Assembly (NCBI GenBank): GCA_023379515.1
Contig: JAMCQQ010000390.1
Coordinates: 1-8,754 of the forward strand
Direction of reading: 5' to 3'
Length of the DNA: 8,754 bases
Source: Actinomycetota bacterium
GTDB lineage: Bacteria > Actinomycetota > Humimicrobiia > Humimicrobiales > Humimicrobiaceae
Part shown: positions 5,344 through 8,754 of the stretch, in pieces
Layout: each line of letters opens with the position of its first letter
How positions within the stretch are numbered: the stretch's first letter is position 1
The notes under the pieces: model-generated
Database searches by the model: none
Told to the model about the DNA's origin: nothing
What the model saw: only the letters and a program-made list of their open reading frames with translations
Program-made: the position numbers and the translations under genes

Positions 5344-6604
5344 GAATGAAAATCATACTTCGGATCAATATATAGATATTGAAATGAAAAAGATAATTAT
5401 AAAAGAACTTGAAAGACAGAAAAACCAGATAATTTTAATTGCCTCTGAAAATTTTACTTCTCAGGAAGTAATAAGGACAATGGGGTCAATACTGACCAAT
5501 AAATACGCAGAAGGTTATCCCGGAGACAGATATTACGAAGGATGTGATATTGTTGATGAAGTTGAAGATTTGGCAATCAGAAGGTGCAACAAACTTTTTA
5601 ATTCAAATTACAGCAATGTTCAACCGCATAGCGGCGTTCAGGCCAATACTGCTGTTTTTCTTTCGGTTCTAAACTGCAACGATAGAATTCTAAGCATGAA
5701 CCTAAGAGATGGCGGTCATCTCTCACATGGACACAAGCAGAACTTAACAGGAAGATACTTTGAAATTTATACTTACAGTGTGGATCCTGAAACTGAAATG
5801 ATCGATTATGAAAATGTAAGAAAGCTTGCGAAAATATCCAAACCCAAGCTTATAATCGCAGGAGCTTCATCTTACTCAAGAATTATAGATTATAGAAAAT
5901 TCAGAGAAATAGCAGATGAGGTTGGAGCTTTTCTAATGGCAGATATCGCACATGTTGCGGGGCTTATAGTTGGCGGACAGCATCCAACTTCAATAGGAAT
6001 CGCAGACTTCACCACAGCTACAACACATAAGACACTAAGAGGTCCAAGAGGAGGCCTCATTATTGCTGATAAGAAATATTCTAGTCTGATAAATAAATCT
6101 GTTTTTCCCGGAACTCAGGGTGGACCTTCCATGCATATAATTGCAGCCAAAGCTGTGTCCTTCAAAGAAGCATTGCAGCCGGCATTTAAGATATATGCAA
6201 AAAAAATAGTTGAAAACTGCAAGGTGCTTTGTAACTGCCTCAAAGACGATGGTTTCAGGATTGTTTCGGGGGGCACGGATAATCATCTCTTCCTTATCGA
6301 TCTTACAAACAAGAATATAACGGGATATGAAGCATCAGAAACTCTGGCTTCCGTGGGAATTATACTTAATAAAAATGTTATTCCTTACGATAACTTAAAC
6401 CCAAACATCACCAGCGGAATAAGAATAGGAACACCGGCTGTTACAACACAGGGTATGGGAGCTGGCGAAATGCATAAGATCGGTGAATATATTTCTTATG
6501 TTATTAAGAATAGAGATAATAAAACGGGACTGAATGACATTGCCCAAAAAGTTAAGAAACTTACAAGTGATTTCCCGGTTTACCCGAATATGACAATATC
6601 TTAA
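5333..6604 (+). CDS. glyA: Serine hydroxymethyltransferase
   Basis: PLP enzyme converting serine and tetrahydrofolate to glycine and methylene-tetrahydrofolate, the main source of one-carbon units; cytoplasmic. From the chosen GTG it has 423 residues, the usual length. Landmarks are LIASENFTS, LTNKYAEGYPGDRYYEGC, VQPHSGVQAN, GGHLSHG, ADIAHVAGL, the PLP-binding TTHKTLRGPRGG with Lys233, FPGTQGGP, and SGIRIGT with the carboxylate-binding Arg364. GTG at 5333 is preferred because GAGGGGGG (5317-5324) stands 8 bases before it. A TTG at 5312 is in frame but lies 5' of that site. The gene overlaps the end of rpiB by 11 bases, so the two are probably translationally coupled. Downstream (6605-6747) only a weak inverted repeat, AATACTTT/AAAGTATT (6603-6610, 6656-6663), is visible; no strong terminator. 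Confidence 0.97.
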   Translation: MVNKNENHTSDQYIDIEMKKIIIKELERQKNQIILIASENFTSQEVIRTMGSILTNKYAEGYPGDRYYEGCDIVDEVEDLAIRRCNKLFNSNYSNVQPHSGVQANTAVFLSVLNCNDRILSMNLRDGGHLSHGHKQNLTGRYFEIYTYSVDPETEMIDYENVRKLAKISKPKLIIAGASSYSRIIDYRKFREIADEVGAFLMADIAHVAGLIVGGQHPTSIGIADFTTATTHKTLRGPRGGLIIADKKYSSLINKSVFPGTQGGPSMHIIAAKAVSFKEALQPAFKIYAKKIVENCKVLCNCLKDDGFRIVSGGTDNHLFLIDLTNKNITGYEASETLASVGIILNKNVIPYDNLNPNITSGIRIGTPAVTTQGMGAGEMHKIGEYISYVIKNRDNKTGLNDIAQKVKKLTSDFPVYPNMTIS

Positions 6605-6747
6605 TACTTTTAGTTCTACCTATTTAGATTATGAATAAACCAATAGAAACCTATTAAAGTATTTTAGATAAATTTCTGGCTGTTTATGTCAACCTGAATA
6701 TAAGTCAGACTATCAAATGAGCCAATCAAAAACTTTCCCCGACATTC

Positions 6748-7089
6748 CTACAACCCTATTGCTATCATAATCGCCTTTTCTATTTCCTTTACTTTCTCGC
6801 TGCTTATCTTACCTGCAAAGGGCCCTCTTATAAGCAAGAATTTGTCTATTGTTGTTATCTGTTCACATTTAGCCATTGATGCCTTTGATAATCCGCCTTC
6901 CCTCTCTTGAAGTAAAACATGGGTAGGAGATGATCTTAAATTTGTAGACAAAGGTACAACAATTATGTCATTTGCCAACTCGTTTCTAATATCTAAAGAG
7001 ACTACTATTGCAGGGCGATTCTTAATATCCTTTAGCTTTGAAGGTAGATTAACTAGATATATCTCTCCTCTTTTTGGATATTCAATCAT
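6748..7089 (-). CDS. mazF: MazF/PemK-type toxin, probable mRNA endoribonuclease
   Basis: Toxin of a type II toxin-antitoxin pair; MazF proteins cut mRNA at short specific sequences and halt translation. The 113-residue product has the family's pattern throughout: KRGEIYLVNLP (6-16), the catalytic Arg25-Pro in KNRPAIVVS, PLSTNLR with the second active-site Thr49, PTHVLL, GGLSKASMAKCEQITTIDK and a terminal helix. The start is ATG at 7089-7087 with AAAGGA about 6 bases upstream; a GTG six codons earlier is less well placed. The gene overlaps the antitoxin stop by 8 bases, the usual coupled arrangement. Convergent with glyA. All key residues are present, so it should be active unless neutralised. 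Confidence 0.92.
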   Translation of the reverse strand: MIEYPKRGEIYLVNLPSKLKDIKNRPAIVVSLDIRNELANDIIVVPLSTNLRSSPTHVLLQEREGGLSKASMAKCEQITTIDKFLLIRGPFAGKISSEKVKEIEKAIMIAIGL

Positions 7090-7357
7090 TCCATGTCCTT
7101 TCTGCACTTTCCGCCGCTGCCTCTGTCCATTCTTTATTTTCCTCCTTTTCTTCTTCAGTAAGAGAAAGATAATAAGCCTTGATATCCTTTTCGATTGCCT
7201 TTTTTTTTGACTCTGATAGCCAATCCCGCAATATTTCTTCCATCAACTGACTTCTCGGGGTTCCTTTTCCCTTGGCAATTTCGTCTATTTCGCTGGACAA
7301 ATCACTGCTAATTGTTATTGTAAGTTTTGCTTTACGTATGGTATTTGTAGATGACAC
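7082..7357 (-). CDS. mazE: MazE-like ribbon-helix-helix antitoxin
   Basis: Antitoxin and probable autorepressor for the adjacent MazF-type toxin. The 91-residue product has an N-terminal ribbon-helix-helix DNA-binding fold (about residues 10-48): the beta strand KLTITIS, helix LSSEIDEIAKGKG, turn TPR, and helix SQLMEEILRDWL. A charged, flexible C-terminal tail rich in Glu and Lys (50-91) follows and would wrap the toxin. This is the CopG/EndoAI type of MazE, not the AbrB-like type of E. coli. The start is GTG at 7357-7355, 5 bases after AGGAGG, with no competing ATG. The gene is first in the operon and overlaps the toxin by 8 bases. Confidence 0.88.
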   Translation of the reverse strand: MSSTNTIRKAKLTITISSDLSSEIDEIAKGKGTPRSQLMEEILRDWLSESKKKAIEKDIKAYYLSLTEEEKEENKEWTEAAAESAERTWND

Positions 7358-7371
7358 ACTAACCTCCTTTT

Positions 7372-7392
7372 TATCTTATTAATTATAAGATA
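7372..7392. promoter_or_regulatory. Palindromic operator of the mazEF operon
   Basis: TATCTTAT (7372-7379) and ATAAGATA (7385-7392) form a perfect 8-bp inverted repeat around TAATT. It covers the -10 box (7387-7382) of the minus-strand promoter, where a ribbon-helix-helix antitoxin would be expected to bind. Confidence 0.6.
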
Positions 7393-7410
7393 TTATGGGT
7401 TTAATTACAA
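7382..7410 (-). promoter_or_regulatory. Promoter of the mazEF operon
   Basis: Minus-strand TTGTAA (7410-7405) and TATAAT (7387-7382) are separated by 17 bases. Transcription would begin near 7375, just before the AAAGGAGG ribosome site of the antitoxin gene, leaving a very short leader. Confidence 0.7.
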
Positions 7411-7442
7411 TAAAGATTTTTGTACCTCAGCAGTTCATTCTG

Positions 7443-7471
7443 TTGACGGCATAGTTTCTTCATAATAGAAT
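7443..7471 (+). promoter_or_regulatory. Promoter of the dtxR-like gene
   Basis: TTGACG (7443-7448) and TAGAAT (7466-7471) are 17 bases apart, each one base from consensus. The start would be near 7478, about 50 bases before the ATG. The leader contains ACAAA...TTTGT (7491-7516), a partial palindrome, but not a clear copy of the TTAG...CTAA boxes seen before the iron permease. Confidence 0.7.
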
Positions 7472-7527
7472 TAGCATGACCCAATAGAATACAAAATTGA
7501 TACTAATTGAATTTGTAAGATATTAAA

Positions 7528-8208
7528 ATGATAAAAGTGAAATGTGCTACCGCAACTATCGAAGAATATCTGGAAGCCATATTAAACATGATCAGTGAAG
7601 GCAAAACAGTAGTTGGTGCTCGCCTTGCTGAAAGCCTCCAGGTCTCACCACCCACTATTACTGCCGCTCTTCAACGTATGAAGCGTGATGGTCTGATTGC
7701 CACTAATGAACGAAAAGAAGTTTCTCTCACAGAAAAAGGATTTAAGTTAGCAATCAGCATAGTCCGGCGTCACAGGTTGGCAGAACGGCTGCTAACTGAT
7801 ATTCTTAAAATACCTTGGAGTGAATCCCATCAGGATGCCTGCCTTCTGGAACATGGAATTTCTGATAAGGTTATGGAAAAACTCTACCAGGTTTTGGGGA
7901 AACCAGATAAATGCCCCCATGGAAACCCCATACCGATAAATAATTTCATGCCTCCAATTCGGGGAATTCCTCTCAATACTGTGATTGCTGGTAAAACTAC
8001 TGTTGTGGAGAGAATATCAGAGGAAGCCAATCGTCATCCTGGATTGATGGAGTATTTTGACAAGTCCGGGGTCAAACCCGGAGCTATAATTAAAGTGTTA
8101 GAAGTTGCAGATTATGCAGGAACTATGTCATTACAGATAAAAAATGCTCGTCTATCGTTTGGTACCAGGGCAGCTTCACTAGTTTGGGTAATACCACAAG
8201 AAAGCTGA
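7528..8208 (+). CDS. DtxR/IdeR-family iron-dependent transcriptional repressor
   Basis: Metal-sensing repressor that binds palindromic operators when loaded with Fe2+ (or Mn2+). The 226 residues have the full three-part plan: winged helix-turn-helix (about 10-70; ARLAESLQVSPPTITAALQRMKRDGLI), dimerisation and metal domain (70-136; IVRRHRLAERLLTDIL, then HQDACLLEHG), and an SH3-like FeoA-type domain (148-224). With a constant offset of 3 the metal ligands of DtxR map onto His82, Glu86, His101, Cys105, Glu108 and His109. Only Met10 differs, being Glu13 here. The retained Cys argues for an iron sensor rather than an MntR-type manganese sensor. The ATG start has no strong ribosome site, only an AAGAT-like stretch. 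It stands just before an FTR1-type permease whose promoter has two TTAG...CTAA palindromes, its likely targets. Confidence 0.93.
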   Translation: MIKVKCATATIEEYLEAILNMISEGKTVVGARLAESLQVSPPTITAALQRMKRDGLIATNERKEVSLTEKGFKLAISIVRRHRLAERLLTDILKIPWSESHQDACLLEHGISDKVMEKLYQVLGKPDKCPHGNPIPINNFMPPIRGIPLNTVIAGKTTVVERISEEANRHPGLMEYFDKSGVKPGAIIKVLEVADYAGTMSLQIKNARLSFGTRAASLVWVIPQES

Positions 8209-8260
8209 TAAAAGATTTTTTTAATCCCTTCAGATTACATTTTTAATCATTCTTTTTAAA

Positions 8261-8278
8261 TAACAAATTGGTTTGTTA
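8261..8278. repeat. Small inverted repeat downstream of the dtxR-like gene
   Basis: TAACAAA-TTGG-TTTGTTA is a perfect 7-bp stem with a 4-base loop. It is not followed by a T tract on either strand, so it is a poor terminator. It lies about 50 bases before the permease -35 box and may be a protein site or chance. The rest of 8209-8320 shows nothing recognisable. Confidence 0.4.
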
Positions 8279-8329
8279 AAAAAGCCATCTTTTTATACAT
8301 AAGAATTTCCGGAATATTTTCTATCCCTC

Positions 8330-8357
8330 TTGACATATACCAAAATTAGTCTATACT
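8330..8357 (+). promoter_or_regulatory. Strong promoter of the iron permease gene
   Basis: A perfect TTGACA (8330-8335) and TATACT (8352-8357) are 16 bases apart. Transcription would start near 8364. The -10 lies inside a TTAG...CTAA palindrome, so a bound repressor would block it. Confidence 0.85.
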
Positions 8358-8382
8358 AACGTTAAAAATTAGTTATATCTAA
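8346..8382. promoter_or_regulatory. Two tandem DtxR-type operator boxes
   Basis: TTAGTCTATACTAA (8346-8359) and TTAGTTATATCTAA (8369-8382) are each palindromic at 12 of 14 positions, and their centres are 23 bases apart, about two helical turns. The TTAG...CTAA half-sites resemble the outer parts of the DtxR/IdeR iron box. Box 1 covers the -10, box 2 the start of the transcript. The upstream dtxR-like gene encodes the obvious candidate binder; that pairing is inferred. Confidence 0.7.
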
Positions 8383-8416
8383 TATTGATAGGTATATAAA
8401 TAACAAGGAGACTAAA

Positions 8417-8746
8417 GTGATTGAATCATTAGTAATTACCCTTAGAGAGGGTATAGAAGCAGCCCTTGTGGTGGGTATAATTCTTACATACCTGAACAAA
8501 ATTGGGAAAACGGCATTGAAAAAAATGGTATATTTAGGACTTGCAATATCCATAATCGCAAGCATTGCCTTTGCAATTGTGTTTCAAGTGCTTAATCTGG
8601 ATCCTGAGAACGAATATCTGGAGGGTTCTCTGCTAATTGCAGCAGGTATCATGGTAGCTACTTTAGTAATCTGGATGTGGCGTGTTTCCAAGTCAATCAA
8701 AACTGAGGTAGAAAAGAAACTGGATAACATCGTCAACCATACGTAA
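8417..8746 (+). CDS. FTR1-family iron permease, first half only
   Basis: N-terminal half of an FTR1/EfeU-type iron permease of the cytoplasmic membrane. The 109 residues contain three membrane helices (about 4-26, 37-59, 68-90). The first holds the iron-binding REGIE motif (10-14) in ITLREGIEAALVVGIILTYL, and the third opens with the conserved LEG segment (68-70). A basic-acidic stretch (91-105) matches the linker that in full proteins (about 270 residues, seven helices) leads to the second repeat and its second REGxE. Here a TAA at 8744-8746 ends the frame exactly in that linker, 8 bases before the window edge. The start is GTG with AAGGAG 6 bases upstream. It may be a truncated gene, the first part of a split permease, or a frameshift or sequence error. 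Confidence 0.85.
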   Translation: MIESLVITLREGIEAALVVGIILTYLNKIGKTALKKMVYLGLAISIIASIAFAIVFQVLNLDPENEYLEGSLLIAAGIMVATLVIWMWRVSKSIKTEVEKKLDNIVNHT

Positions 8747-8754
8747 AGCAAAAC

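Noticed and set aside
7491..7516. Autoregulatory DtxR box in the dtxR-like leader
   Set aside because: Only the outer ACAAA/TTTGT pair; the TTAG...CTAA pattern of the permease boxes is not present.
8221..8257. Terminator after the dtxR-like gene (GATTA...TAATC then T-rich)
   Set aside because: The stem is only 5 bp, nearly all A-T, and the T run is not adjacent.

Overview
The window looks like a piece of an AT-rich bacterial chromosome, probably from an anaerobic or poorly sampled Gram-positive-type lineage (deep Bacillota, Actinomycetota or a neighbouring candidate phylum). The reasons are the gene set and order. An F-type ATP synthase operon (atpI-atpB-atpE-atpF-atpH) and a dCMP deaminase sit beside tsaC, a YwlE-like phosphatase, rpiB and glyA. 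In Bacillus subtilis the corresponding genes (ywlC, ywlE, ywlF, glyA, atpIBEFH) lie in one co-oriented stretch. Strong AGGAGG-type ribosome binding sites and many TTG/GTG starts fit the same picture. I cannot name a genus.

Layout. Positions 3-2406 (minus strand) hold the front half of the ATP synthase operon, read from a good sigma70-type promoter at 2509-2537 (TTGAAA-N17-TATAAT). A terminator-like hairpin sits between atpB and atpE. The delta-subunit gene atpH stops early, at a TAG set in a CTT-TAG-C context close to the window edge. Positions 2557-3033 (minus) encode a dCMP deaminase with its own extended -10 promoter. Positions 3034-3473 are a 440-base divergent intergenic region containing a nested, about 220-base imperfect palindrome with a GC-richer structured core; this is the least explained structure in the window. 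Positions 3474-6604 (plus) are a compact cluster: tsaC (tRNA threonylcarbamoyl-AMP synthase), a low-molecular-weight phosphatase with an unusual insertion, rpiB (apparently starting at a non-canonical ATA or ATC) and glyA.

Positions 6748-7357 (minus) are a MazEF-type toxin-antitoxin pair (ribbon-helix-helix antitoxin, PemK/MazF toxin) with a palindromic operator over its -10 box. Positions 7528-8208 (plus) encode a DtxR/IdeR-type metal-dependent repressor. After it, 8417-8746 (plus) encodes the first half of an FTR1-type iron permease, behind a strong promoter that carries two TTAG...CTAA palindromes. The likely circuit is that the DtxR protein, with bound ferrous iron, shuts off the permease. 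The part from about 6.7 kb onward looks like a variable, accessory segment attached to a conserved housekeeping neighbourhood.

Both outermost genes (atpH and the permease) end in stops that come early for their families and lie within 8 bases of the window ends. Sequence or assembly error near an end has to be considered for each.
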